From Actinomycetospora termitidis (GTDB lineage: Bacteria; Actinomycetota; Actinomycetes; Mycobacteriales; Pseudonocardiaceae): DNA of 64,000 nucleotides. The stretch covers positions 1 through 64,000 of the forward strand of contig NZ_JASVWF010000008.1 of NCBI RefSeq assembly GCF_030286555.1, given 5' to 3'. The notes under the pieces are model-generated. The model had not been told where the DNA came from, did no database searches, and saw only the letters and a program-made list of their open reading frames with translations. How positions within the stretch are numbered: the stretch's first letter is position 1; each line of letters opens with the position of its first letter. Below, piece after piece: positions 16,277-24,395 of the stretch. The translations under genes and the position numbers were made by a program.

Positions 16277-17266
16277 TCAGCGCAGGGTGCGGGCCAGGGT
16301 GACGGCGGGTGCTTCGCCGTAGTGGTGGCGGTAGGCGGTGGCGAAACGTCCGGGGTGGCTGAAGCCCCACCGGTGCGCGACGTCGATGACGCGGACACCG
16401 CTCCCGGTCTCGGCTGCGACCAGGTCGGAGCGGGCGCGCTCGAGGCGGACGTGCTGGAGGTACTGCTTCGGGGACCGGTCGAGCTCGCGGCGGAATCCCG
16501 CGTGCAGGGCCCGCACCGACAGACCCACCGCGCGGGCGACGCCCTCGATGGACAGCGCCTCGTCGGCGTGGATCCGCATCAGCTCCGCGGCCTCCGAGAT
16601 CGTCGTGCGAGGCGCGGACTCCGGTCGGTGGCGCAGCGCCGCCATCCAGCTGTTGGGCTGCCCCAGCAGCAGGGTGCTCATCACCTGCTCGCGCAGCTGC
16701 GCCGCCACCAGAGGGTTCATCGCTCCGGTCCCGGCGTCGGCCAGCACCTGCTGCATCAACCGGACCTGCCCCAGCACCGCCATGGTCTCCGGGGCATCCA
16801 TGACAGGGTCGAACTCCAGATCGGGCTGCTCGGGCGACGCGGTGACCAACCGACCGGCGAAGGACCGCAGCGCGTCGAGGTCGACGCGGATCACGAGCAG
16901 CCGCAGCGCGTCGTCCCAGTCCATCACCAGTTCCGAGGCCGGGGTGCCCACCACCGCGGACCGCCCGGCGACGGCGTCGAACCGGCGGCCCTGGTGGCTC
17001 GCGGTCATCGACCCGGCAAGCGGCACGGACACCGACACGTAGCCCGGCAGGGGATCAGCGCTCAACCGCACCGCCATCCCGTAGTCCATCTCCAGCAGCG
17101 ACAGATCCGGAAGGTGGAAGCCGAAGACCTCCGCGCTGAACCCGCCGGCGCGGGCCGGAGCCACCGTGTGGGTGGACATGAGGTCGGTGACCCGCGAGAC
17201 CAGCTCGTTGAGATCGTCGGTGTGGACCAGCGGCGGACCCATGAATCTGGACGATTCGTCGCTCAT
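16277..17266 (-). CDS. AraC family transcriptional regulator (AraC_binding_2 type)
   Basis: A 329-residue activator. The N-terminal ligand-sensing domain (about residues 20-190) has the cupin-like pattern VFGFHLPDLSLLEMDYGMAV. The C-terminal double HTH (about 220-325) has IHADEALSIEGVARAVGLSV, RALHAGFRRELDRSPKQYLQ and VIDVAHRWGFSHPGRFATAY. ATG at 17266 follows GGGGGGAG. It lies in the middle of the island, next to the DJ-1 promoter, and is the best local candidate to bind the shared inverted-repeat operator found at four promoters; the link is inferred from position and promoter geometry. Its own promoter does not carry the motif. Confidence 0.88.
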   Translation of the reverse strand: MSDESSRFMGPPLVHTDDLNELVSRVTDLMSTHTVAPARAGGFSAEVFGFHLPDLSLLEMDYGMAVRLSADPLPGYVSVSVPLAGSMTASHQGRRFDAVAGRSAVVGTPASELVMDWDDALRLLVIRVDLDALRSFAGRLVTASPEQPDLEFDPVMDAPETMAVLGQVRLMQQVLADAGTGAMNPLVAAQLREQVMSTLLLGQPNSWMAALRHRPESAPRTTISEAAELMRIHADEALSIEGVARAVGLSVRALHAGFRRELDRSPKQYLQHVRLERARSDLVAAETGSGVRVIDVAHRWGFSHPGRFATAYRHHYGEAPAVTLARTLR

Positions 17267-17407
17267 CGGCTCCCCCCACGAAGGGACGGACAGCCGGCGG
17301 GCCACCACTGACGGAGCGAGCCGGGACGGACCACGCACGGGGTCGTACAGGTGCGGTCCGTGAAACTACACGAGCGGGGCGCCCGGTATGGAACCGCAGG
17401 AGCCGGG

Positions 17408-18076
17408 TCAGGTGCTCACGCGGTACTCGGCGAGCCAGTCGTCAGCGGCGATCAAGGGCAGCAGCACGTCCCACATGTCGGCGACCCGGGCGGGGAGCTC
17501 GTCGAGGGTGCCGCTGCGATCGCAGATCAGGTGGTGCCCGGCCATCAGGGTCGCGACCTGACGGGCCAGCACCGCCACGTCGACCGCCGGGCGCAGCACT
17601 CCGGCCTCGGCCGCCTCCCGCAAGCGGATGACGACGGCCTCCTCGGCGAACCCGTAGTGCGCGGCGCCGTGCTGGACCGTCACGGCGGCGTCGTTGAGCA
17701 GCCGGACCCCGCCGCGGACGACCGGATCGTGGCGCACCGCGTCCACGATCCGCTCGGTCATCACGACCACGGTGCGCAGGGGGTCCCAGCCCCGTGCCTC
17801 GAGCTCGACGAGCAGCTCGGTCCAGATCGCGTCGGTCGCGGCGATCACCGCCTCGGCCATGGCCTCCTTGTGCGGGAAGTGGAAGTACATCGCCCCCTTG
17901 GTCACGCCGCTGCGAGACAGGATCTCGCTGAGCGTGGCCCCGTGGTAGCCGACCTCCGCGAATCGCTGCGCCGCAGCCGCCACGATCGCGTTGCGCGTCG
18001 CCACCGACTGCTCGTGGCGCTCCTCCTGCCGACGACGGCGGCGAAGACCCGATCCAGGTCCGGCCGAGGGGCTCAT
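17408..18076 (-). CDS. TetR family regulator, gamma-butyrolactone-receptor (ScbR/ArpA) type
   Basis: A 222-residue protein from ATG 18076, chosen for its GGGAGG site. The HTH (about residues 24-65) reads TRNAIVAAAAQRFAEVGYHG, LSEILSRSGVTKGAMYFHFP and HKEAMAEAVIAATDA. This YFHFP form and the ligand domain (PVVRGGVRLLNDAAVTVQHG) are typical of autoregulator receptors. These repress secondary-metabolism or stress genes until a butyrolactone or similar ligand binds. No butyrolactone synthase is in the window, so it may sense another signal. Its promoter carries the shared operator, back to back with that of the plus-strand gene at 18406. Confidence 0.85.
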   Translation of the reverse strand: MSPSAGPGSGLRRRRRQEERHEQSVATRNAIVAAAAQRFAEVGYHGATLSEILSRSGVTKGAMYFHFPHKEAMAEAVIAATDAIWTELLVELEARGWDPLRTVVVMTERIVDAVRHDPVVRGGVRLLNDAAVTVQHGAAHYGFAEEAVVIRLREAAEAGVLRPAVDVAVLARQVATLMAGHHLICDRSGTLDELPARVADMWDVLLPLIAADDWLAEYRVST

Positions 18077-18178
18077 CTCGCACGCCTCCCGATCCGTCAC
18101 GCCTGCTCTCCCTTCGACCACCCGAACGAGGACGAGACGACGGAGCGACGTGACCCGCTCGAGGGCCCTCCGGTGAGG

Positions 18179-18244
18179 ACGCTAGGACCCGCCCCTCGCT
18201 TCGCCGAGCCGGTTCCGGCGCCGGTCTCGATGCGAAATCGGCAC
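18179..18244 (-). promoter_or_regulatory. Shared operator/promoter, copy 3 (TetR gene)
   Basis: Minus-strand reading: GTGCCGATTTCGCATCG, then CCGGAACCGGCTC (39 bp), 20 bases, then CTAGCGTCC with TAGCGT as -10 (18179-18184). Same geometry as copy 2. Confidence 0.75.
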
Positions 18245-18301
18245 GACGGCGGCGCTCGGCCCGGCCCTCCCCGACAACGCCCGCACCTGATTCACAGAGC
18301 G

Positions 18302-18368
18302 AGGCCGATTCCGCACCGCCTCGATGACCGGTTACGGCTCGGCTCCACCTCCACGGGCTGCCTAGCGT
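18302..18368 (+). promoter_or_regulatory. Shared operator/promoter, copy 4 (gene at 18406 and hchA)
   Basis: Plus-strand reading: AGGCCGATTCCGCACCG, then CCGGTTACGGCTC (39 bp), 21 bases, then CTAGCGTCG with TAGCGT as -10 (18363-18368). Orientation relative to its gene is the same as for the three minus-strand copies. It lies 57 bases from copy 3, forming a divergent regulatory region. Confidence 0.8.
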
Positions 18369-18405
18369 CGTCCCTCCGCACGCCGAATCCGGAGAACAAC
18401 CACCC

Positions 18406-18732
18406 ATGGCCACTCATCTCGGCCCGACAGCCATCGTCGCCGAACCTCGCCCCATGGCCGGCACCACGCGGGTCCCCTGCGCGACCGAGTCGCTGCGAAC
18501 CGCCGTCGATGCAGGCCTGGTCTGTCTGCGTAACCTCGCCCTCGTGACGTCCGTCATCGAAGCCGCCACCGTCGGATACCGGCTTCGTGCTGCACTGAAG
18601 GCCGGGCACCCCGATGCGCGCGGGCGCGCCGCCGCCCGGATCGCCTGCGCCCATCTCGCCGCCGGCGACCTCACCGAGGCCTACTTCGCCCTGCTCCACG
18701 CCCGTGACCACATACTCGGCCCGGCTCGATGA
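18406..18732 (+). CDS. Hypothetical protein, 108 aa, in the operator-controlled region
   Basis: ATG at 18406 follows GGAGAACAACC at a suitable distance and sits 38 bases after the -10 of operator copy 4. The product is mostly helical, with SLRTAVDAGLVCLRNLALVT, GYRLRAALKAGHPDARGRAA and ACAHLAAGDLTEAYFALLHA. I know of no family. Placement between a strong shared promoter and hchA suggests it belongs to the carbonyl-stress set, perhaps as the first gene of a transcript that continues into hchA 153 bases downstream. Confidence 0.55.
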   Translation: MATHLGPTAIVAEPRPMAGTTRVPCATESLRTAVDAGLVCLRNLALVTSVIEAATVGYRLRAALKAGHPDARGRAAARIACAHLAAGDLTEAYFALLHARDHILGPAR

Positions 18733-18885
18733 AGCGATGGCTTAGCAGACCACCGCTGTCCCCTCCATCGGTCCACCCCGTCGGCGGGACGCCGGCGCGG
18801 TTCATCGGTGCTGCGGGTCGGGCACACGCCACCGATCAGCGAACCCCTGCGGCCGTGCGGCGCGGCCAGAGACGGAGCCCCTGAC

Positions 18886-19758
18886 ATGACCGACGGCACC
18901 ATCCCCCGCAGCGGCGACTCCACCGATCCCACCCCCGACCCGGCGGAACGGGACGCCTACTTCCCCTCGCCCTCGTCCCTGAGCCAGTACGTCCCACCCC
19001 GCACCGACTACGACGGCACCGAGCACGACGGCGAGGCGGTGGGCGGCTGGAAGATCCTCGTCATCGGGGCCGACGAGCGGTACCTGCCCATGGACAACGG
19101 CCGCCTGTTCTCCACCGGTAACCACCCGGTCGAGACCCTGCTCCCGCTGGTCCACCTCGAGGCCGCCGGCTTCGGTATCGACGTCGCCACCGTCTCGGGC
19201 AACCCGGTCAAGCTCGAGTGGTGGGCCACGCCCGCCGAGGACACGACCGTCCACGACGCCCTCGATCGCGTCCTCCCCCGGTTCCGCGCGCCCCGATCGC
19301 TCGCCCAGGTGCTCGAGGACGGCCTCGACGACTACCTCGCCGTGTTCATCCCCGGCGGGCACGGCGCGATGCAGGGGCTGCACGACAGCCACAACGTCCG
19401 CGCCGTCCTCGACTGGGCCCTCGGCGCCGACCGCTTCATCATCACCCTGTGCCACGGTCCCGCCGCGCTGCTCGCCGCCGGACTCGACCGCGACACCTCC
19501 CCGTTCGCTGGCTACGAGTCCTGCGCCTTCCCCGACGCCCTCGACACCGGCGCCAACCTCGACCTCGGCTACATCCCCGGCCCGATGCCCTGGCTGCTCG
19601 CCGAGGGCCTGCGCGCCCAGGGACTGGTCGTGGTCAACGAGGACATGGCCGGCCACGTTCACCGCGACCGTGGCCTGCTCACCGGCGACAGCCCCCTGGC
19701 CGCCAACGCCCTCGGCAAGCTCGCCGCCGCGACCCTGGTCGAGCGCGCCAAGAGCTGA
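18886..19758 (+). CDS. hchA: Glyoxalase III / protein and nucleotide deglycase HchA
   Basis: A 290-residue HchA (Hsp31) homologue from ATG 18886 (MTDGTIPRSGDSTDPTPDPA); the open frame extends upstream but without family sequence. Family features are the N-terminal SPSSLSQYVPPRTDYDG, the strand ILVIGADERYLPMDNGRLFS, the catalytic Cys in FIITLCHGPAALLAAG (about residue 190), VFIPGGHGAMQGLHDS, and the ending ANALGKLAAATLVERAKS. It converts glyoxal and methylglyoxal to hydroxy acids without glutathione and repairs glycated proteins. Together with the DJ-1 protein it gives this island two independent glyoxalase III-like enzymes. Confidence 0.92.
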   Translation: MTDGTIPRSGDSTDPTPDPAERDAYFPSPSSLSQYVPPRTDYDGTEHDGEAVGGWKILVIGADERYLPMDNGRLFSTGNHPVETLLPLVHLEAAGFGIDVATVSGNPVKLEWWATPAEDTTVHDALDRVLPRFRAPRSLAQVLEDGLDDYLAVFIPGGHGAMQGLHDSHNVRAVLDWALGADRFIITLCHGPAALLAAGLDRDTSPFAGYESCAFPDALDTGANLDLGYIPGPMPWLLAEGLRAQGLVVVNEDMAGHVHRDRGLLTGDSPLAANALGKLAAATLVERAKS

Positions 19759-19952
19759 CGGCCATCCGCAGCGCCTCCTCGTGAGGGGAAGGAGAGTGCC
19801 CGCCGGACCGAGCGGGAGAGCGCGCCCCGCGACGCGAATAGCGGCCCGCTTACACCACGTCCTCGGCCACCACGGCGCTGCACAACTGATGATCGACACC
19901 GTCGAGCATCACTTGTGACCAGCATGAACGTCCATAGGCCGTCACCAGGGCG

Positions 19953-20075
19953 GGCGTGAACCCTGTCCACTGGGTTCGGGGTTCGAGTCCCTGACGGCGC
20001 ACCATCTTCGCTGGTCAGCGGTTCACGTCGTCGTTGGCGACGTGGTCGGTGGCCGCTCGAGGGGCCGGAAGCTCG
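19953..20075 (+). repeat. Dispersed repeat copy B with tRNA-like 3' end
   Basis: GTGAACCCTGTCCACTGGG is followed by the same T-arm and acceptor strand as copy A (TTCGAGT loop, CCCTG, ACGGCGC, ACCA), here with a complete CCA, to 20004. The next 70 bases (GGTCAGCGGTTCACGTCG, TTGGCGACGTGGTCG) match those after copy A. The 5' part of the repeat is only weakly preserved upstream (from about 19845). Confidence 0.75.
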
Positions 20076-20456
20076 GCACGTGTCAGTTGGCGACTATCGG
20101 AAGCAGTCTTCGGTCCTGTGGGAGACATCGGCGCCCACACCGATGCAGAGAGTGCTTCTCTCCGACCCCGGGCTCTGCACGACGAGCTTCCTAAGATCGT
20201 CGGCGTCCTCGGCCTGACCCTGATCGGCCACCACGCCGACCCCGAGAGCCCGACCGAAGAGGCCCTACGGCTGCTCTTCGGCGCAGACGCGGCCAGCTCC
20301 GACTCCCCCGCCCCGGAGACGCACACCACGGTCACGTCAGGTCACGCCCCAGCTCGGGCGCGCGCCGGCCGACACCAACTCCCCAAGGCGGTGCCTGGTC
20401 GGCGAGTCGAGAGGGCAGCGACTCACGCACCCGGGAGAAGCTGCGCATCTCGACGT
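20076..20456. other. Gap of 381 bases with an unassigned open frame
   Basis: A plus-strand frame stays open from 20034 to 20462; its middle (LPKIVGVLGLTLIGHHADPE, EEALRLLFGADAASS) looks like real protein sequence. There is no good start or ribosome site and it begins inside the repeat, so it is more likely the remnant of a gene whose 5' end was replaced. No family recognised. Confidence 0.3.
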
Positions 20457-20497
20457 GGATAGCGATACTGTCGATAGTTCAGACAGTATCGCTATCC
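20457..20497. promoter_or_regulatory. Perfect 16-bp inverted repeat, probable TetR-type operator
   Basis: GGATAGCGATACTGTC, a 9-base spacer, and its exact complement GACAGTATCGCTATCC. It is 71 bases before the ATG of the DUF2867-like gene and has the length and symmetry of a TetR-family operator. The adjoining DNA encodes no regulator, so the cognate protein is elsewhere or lost. Confidence 0.65.
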
Positions 20498-20568
20498 AGC
20501 CGGGCCGGTCACGTGCCGCGAGCCAGGCGCGACGTCTCACCGCGCGAACTCGATCCGGGGAGGCCGAC

Positions 20569-21147
20569 ATGGCTCGCAGAATGGCGGTCCCGGAGCGGGT
20601 GCGGGCGATGCGGCTGATCGACCGTGTCGACTACGGCGACGCCTTCGCCGCCGACTGCCCGCCGGACGTCCTGGCTCACTACACCCCGGACGAGCTCGGT
20701 GAGCTCGCCATGGGTCGAGCCCCGCGATGGCTGCAGCTCTTCGTGCGTCTCGCTCATCGTCGAATGCTGGGACTACGACTGACCCCGTCACGGCTCCACC
20801 GGACCCTGGGGTGGGACCTGCTGTCGGGCACGGACGATGAAGCGCTCTACGGATCAACGGGCCGACTGGTCACGGTGCGGCTGCTGGTCCTCAAGGCTCC
20901 CGGACAGGTCGTCGTCGTCTTCCTCCTCCGCCGAGACCGACCATAGGCGACCCCCTCCGTCGCCCTCGTGAAGCCGATTCACCGCGCGGTCACCCGCTAC
21001 CTGCTCGACCGGGGAACTCGTGTCGCCGCCGAGGAGAAACCGGCTCTTCCGGTTCTGGGGCGCGGAGATCTCCATCGCCGTTGGAAGTGGATGCTGGAGC
21101 TGACCGGGGCGCGGCACGAGCCGGCACGCCCCGGGCCGAGGCGGTAG
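20569..21147 (+). pseudogene. DUF2867-like protein interrupted by an in-frame TAG
   Basis: ATG at 20569 (MARRMAVPERVRAMRLIDRV) follows GGGGAGG. The first 125 residues include YGDAFAADCPPDVLAHYTPD, GWDLLSGTDDEALYG and VLKAPGQVVVVFLLRRDRP, then TAG at 20944-20946. The same frame continues past the stop with VALVKPIHRAVTRYLLDRG, which matches how DUF2867-type proteins end (the v.piHr..vr.LL pattern), and closes at 21147. So a single nonsense change, or a sequencing substitution, splits an otherwise full-length gene. Function of the family is unknown. The intended stop is 1 base from the convergent end of the OYE gene. Confidence 0.6.
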
Positions 21148-21148
21148 C

Positions 21149-22264
21149 TCAGGCCGCGTCGTGGAGAAAGGCGTAGTCGGTGTAGCCGCGGTGGTCCCCG
21201 CCGTAGAGGGATCCCTGGTCGGGCTCGTTCTCGGCGGCGCCCTCCCGCCAGCGGCGCACCAGGTCCGGGTTGGCGATCCACGGTCGCCCCACCGTCACGG
21301 CGTCGGCGACACCGTCGGCGATCAGCCCTGCCATGTCCTCACGGGTGGAGTACTCCTCGAAGTTGGTGTTGAGGACATAGATCCCCGGCCATGCCTTGCG
21401 CAGGCGCAGCACGAAGTCCTGGTTCCGGGTGCCGACGACGTGCAGGTAGGCCAGTCCCATCGGGGCCAGGGCGTCGACGAGCACGTCGTAGACCTCGTCG
21501 TCGTTCTCGACGATGCCGTTGAACGGGTTGAGCGGTGAGACACGGATCCCGAGGCGGTCGGCCCCGATCTCCTCGGCGCACGCCCGCGCGACCTCGACGG
21601 CGAAGCGGGCCCGGTTCGCTGCGGTGCCGCCGTAGCGGTCGGTGCGACGGTTGATGCCATCGGCGAGGAACTGGTGGATGAGGTAGCCGTTCGCCCCGTG
21701 CAACTCGACGCCGTCGGCGCCCGCGTCGACGGCGAGGCGCGCCGCGTGGGCGTACCCGGCGACGACGTCGGGGATCTCGGCGAGCTCCAGCGCGCGAGGG
21801 GTCACGTAGTCGAGGGTCGTCAGCTCCCGCTCCGTGTCGGGATCGGGCGAGGACCAGGTGACGATCGAGCCCTCCGGACGAACGGCTGAGGATGCGACGG
21901 GGGTGGCGCCGTCGAGGGTGTGCGGGTGCGAGATCCGCCCGGAGTGCATGAGCTGCACGAACAGGTGCCCCTGGCCGTCGTGGACGCGGCGGGCGATCCG
22001 CGCCCAGCCCGCCTTCTGCTCGACCGAGTGGACGCCCGGGACGTTGGGGTAGGCCTGGCCCATCCGCTGCGGCTGGCTGCCCTCGGAGAAGATCAGTCCG
22101 GCCGACGCGCGCTGGGCGTAGTACTCGGCCTGCATCTCGTTGGGGACGTCACCGTCGGCGCGGTTGCGGGTCAGCGGAGCCATCAGCGCGCGGTGCGGGA
22201 GCTCCAGGCGCCCGACCCGCAGGGGCGCGAGCAGCGGGCTGTCATCGGGCAGCGGGGTGGACAT
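21149..22264 (-). CDS. Old Yellow Enzyme family alkene reductase
   Basis: A 371-residue FMN/NAD(P)H ene-reductase from ATG 22264. It has the start LLAPLRVGRLELPHRALMAP, the FMN pocket LFVQLMHSGRISHPH, the substrate-binding DGVELHGANGYLIHQFLADG and the closing VGRPWIANPDLVRRWREG. OYE proteins reduce activated C=C bonds in enones, nitroalkenes and N-ethylmaleimide and are often induced by electrophiles. It lies just outside the shared-operator island; its own promoter has a different palindrome (22293-22313). Function class is certain, physiological substrate unknown. Confidence 0.93.
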   Translation of the reverse strand: MSTPLPDDSPLLAPLRVGRLELPHRALMAPLTRNRADGDVPNEMQAEYYAQRASAGLIFSEGSQPQRMGQAYPNVPGVHSVEQKAGWARIARRVHDGQGHLFVQLMHSGRISHPHTLDGATPVASSAVRPEGSIVTWSSPDPDTERELTTLDYVTPRALELAEIPDVVAGYAHAARLAVDAGADGVELHGANGYLIHQFLADGINRRTDRYGGTAANRARFAVEVARACAEEIGADRLGIRVSPLNPFNGIVENDDEVYDVLVDALAPMGLAYLHVVGTRNQDFVLRLRKAWPGIYVLNTNFEEYSTREDMAGLIADGVADAVTVGRPWIANPDLVRRWREGAAENEPDQGSLYGGDHRGYTDYAFLHDAA

Positions 22265-22292
22265 GAGAACGCCTCTCTCGTCGGCAGGAACG

Positions 22293-22313
22293 AGCAATGA
22301 TTGTTGCTTCAAC
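22293..22313 (-). promoter_or_regulatory. Palindromic site in the OYE promoter
   Basis: Two overlapping dyads: AGCAA-N6-TTGCT (22293-22308) and GTTGCTTCAAC (22303-22313, GTTG-N3-CAAC). They lie 29-49 bases before the OYE start, where a MarR, HxlR or TetR repressor would sit. The regulator is not identified. Confidence 0.5.
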
Positions 22314-22652
22314 TACAGGGTTGCCGTCCCGAGCCCGCCCGCAAACGTCCTCGTCGGGCTCGCCGACGGCTGACGGTGGTCCCTTGTCGCTCCTCGCGAG
22401 CAGGCAGGAAGTCGTGTGGCCGCCGACTCGACGAGGCGAGCCGGCGCCTCCTGTTCGCTCACTCGGTCCTCGCATGTTCTTCGTCATCACGCGACGTCGC
22501 CCCTGATGGCCGGTGGGGGCATCGGCGTCCTGAATTCCCGCCCCACTGCCGTCGACACGTCCGGCAGACGCGACTGTGGGAGGAGATCGGAATCCGATCA
22601 AGCCGCATGCAATGAGCAAACTTCGGAGCTCCGGGTGAGTTAGTGTCGTGAG
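22314..22652. other. Gap of 339 bases between divergent promoters
   Basis: Contains the upstream regions of the OYE gene (minus) and the hydrolase gene (plus). I see no gene, repeat or terminator in it; the short open frames have no protein-like character. Confidence 0.5.
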
Positions 22653-23435
22653 ATGGCGTTGAATCATGTGAGACGAGGGAGCGGCAGCCCACTCCTGCTC
22701 GTGCACGGTCTCGGCGCCGGGTGGCGATCCTGGGCCCCGATCCTCGACGACCTGGCCGAACACCACGAAGTCATCGCAGTCGACCTACCGGGGTTCGGCG
22801 AAACACCGCCGCTGAACGGCGACATCTCCATCGCCACCTTGACCGACTCCGTCGCGAACTTCATCCACGAACAAGGTCTGGACAGGGTCTCGACCGTCGG
22901 CCAGTCGATGGGCGCTCGGATCGTGCTCGAGCTCGCACGGCGAGGCGTCGGCGGCGACACGGTGGCGTTGGACCCGGGCGGCTTCTGGAGCGACGGCGAG
23001 GTCGCCCTGTTCGGCGCCACGCTGCGACCATCGATCGCGCTGGTCCGAGCGCTGCGGAACAGGCTGCCGGCGCTCCTCGACAGCCCCGCGGCGAGGACCT
23101 TGCTGCTGGCGCAGTTCTCGGCACGACCCTGGGCGCTCTCGCGCGAGACCGTCCTGCCGGACGTGTGCGGGCTGGCCGACTCCCCGTCGACCGGCGCTGC
23201 CATGGACGCCCTGACCAAGGGACCCAAGCAACAGGGAGCCAGGGCGGGCACGGTGCCCGGACGGGTCACGATCGGTTGGGGGCGTCGAGACCTGGTGACC
23301 ATTCCGAAACAGGCGGCTCGGGCGACGGACCTCTTCCCCGACGCCGTCCTGCACTGGTTCGAGCGGTGCGGTCACTTCCCACAATGGGACGCCCCGCGAG
23401 AAGCGACCCGGCTGATTCTCGACCGCACCGACTGA
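22653..23435 (+). CDS. Alpha/beta hydrolase
   Basis: A 260-residue alpha/beta-fold hydrolase. It has the oxyanion loop LLLVHGLGAGWRSWAPIL, strand and turn VIAVDLPGFGETPPL, nucleophile elbow STVGQSMGARIVLELARRG (Ser about 91), the acid region TIGWGRRDLVTIPKQ and the His in WFERCGHFPQWDAPREAT. All three catalytic residues appear present. It is monocistronic between OYE and the PadR gene. Substrate unknown; the family includes esterases, epoxide hydrolases and C-C hydrolases. ATG at 22653 has only a weak ribosome site. Confidence 0.85.
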   Translation: MALNHVRRGSGSPLLLVHGLGAGWRSWAPILDDLAEHHEVIAVDLPGFGETPPLNGDISIATLTDSVANFIHEQGLDRVSTVGQSMGARIVLELARRGVGGDTVALDPGGFWSDGEVALFGATLRPSIALVRALRNRLPALLDSPAARTLLLAQFSARPWALSRETVLPDVCGLADSPSTGAAMDALTKGPKQQGARAGTVPGRVTIGWGRRDLVTIPKQAARATDLFPDAVLHWFERCGHFPQWDAPREATRLILDRTD

Positions 23436-23718
23436 CGAATCATCGACCGAGCGACTGTCCGTCGGAGGATCGCCGGATTCTCCGACCGGTCGCGTCGATT
23501 CCCGATATCGCCCACAGGGTCTCCGAGGAGGAACGCAGCACACCTCCGGGGTTGATACACGATCACACCGAGCCGCCAGGGTCTGTGTGGCGGCGACATC
23601 GGGAGCGGGCACACCACTCCGTTTCCACCATGGGAGCGTATGCGGCCGGCGTCCGTCCCCGAGTTCTTCGTGACGTCGTCGTGAGCCACACCGAACGCGC
23701 CAGGGACGCGGCGTCCGA

Positions 23719-24285
23719 TCAGCGTGGGTCGCGCTCGTCGCGCTCGCGGCGCAGGTCGTCGATGGTGCCGGCGGCGAGTGCGGTCCAGAAGCGCAGGGCG
23801 GCGTGTTCCATCTCGAGCCCGAGTTCGAGGGTGATCATGCGGGGGCGGGCCCAGTCCTCGTCGCCGTGCCGGGAGACCATGTCCTCGTAGACGGCGATCC
23901 GCTCCTCGTGCTGACGGATCTGCTCCTGGGCGAGCTTGGGGACGTCGTCGTCGGGCGCGCCCGCCTCGTTGAAGAAGAGCTTGAGCTCGGCGACGTCGCG
24001 CATCTCGAAGTGCTCGGGCGTGGGGGCGGCCAGCCACTCCTGCAGGGCGGCCCGACCCTCGGGAGTGAGTGAGTAGGTCTTGCGTCGGCGGCCGCTGTCC
24101 TCGAGGTCGACGGCGAGCATGCCGGACGCGGCGAGGCGCTCCGGCTCCGAGTACAGCTGCGTGTGGGGGAAGTTCCAGAAGTAGCCGACCGACCGGCTCG
24201 TTGCCCGCTTGAGGTCGTAGGGGGTGGAGGGTCCGCGCAGCGCCACCATCCCCAGGACCAGGTACGACGTGGTCGACAGACGCAT
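23719..24285 (-). CDS. PadR family transcriptional regulator
   Basis: A 188-residue PadR repressor. The winged HTH is LSTTSYLVLGMVALRGPSTP, YDLKRATSRSVGYFWNFPHT, QLYSEPERLAASGMLAVDLE and RRRKTYSLTPEGRAALQEWL. The C-terminal Vir_C-type domain carries the dimerising helices EQIRQHEERIAVYEDMVSRH. ATG follows GGAGGA. It is divergent from the ligase/molybdenum-hydroxylase operon and probably represses it until the substrate or its CoA ester is present, using the palindrome at 24357-24375 in the shared promoter. PadR proteins often sense phenolic or furanic acids. Confidence 0.9.
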   Translation of the reverse strand: MRLSTTSYLVLGMVALRGPSTPYDLKRATSRSVGYFWNFPHTQLYSEPERLAASGMLAVDLEDSGRRRKTYSLTPEGRAALQEWLAAPTPEHFEMRDVAELKLFFNEAGAPDDDVPKLAQEQIRQHEERIAVYEDMVSRHGDEDWARPRMITLELGLEMEHAALRFWTALAAGTIDDLRRERDERDPR

Positions 24286-24356
24286 CGGTCCTCCGTGCTC
24301 CGCGCGAGATCAGCATCCCGACTCTAGCCAGGTCCATCCTTGCCCTCGCACCATAC

Positions 24357-24375
24357 GAAACGTACGGTGCGTTTC
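24357..24375. promoter_or_regulatory. Probable PadR operator
   Basis: GAAACG-N7-CGTTTC, extending on both sides to ATACGAAACG / CGTTTCATAC. It lies in the 110-base intergenic region between the divergent PadR and CoA ligase genes, 20 bases before the ligase ATG. Confidence 0.65.
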
Positions 24376-24395
24376 ATACCAAGGGAAGGCCGCTC

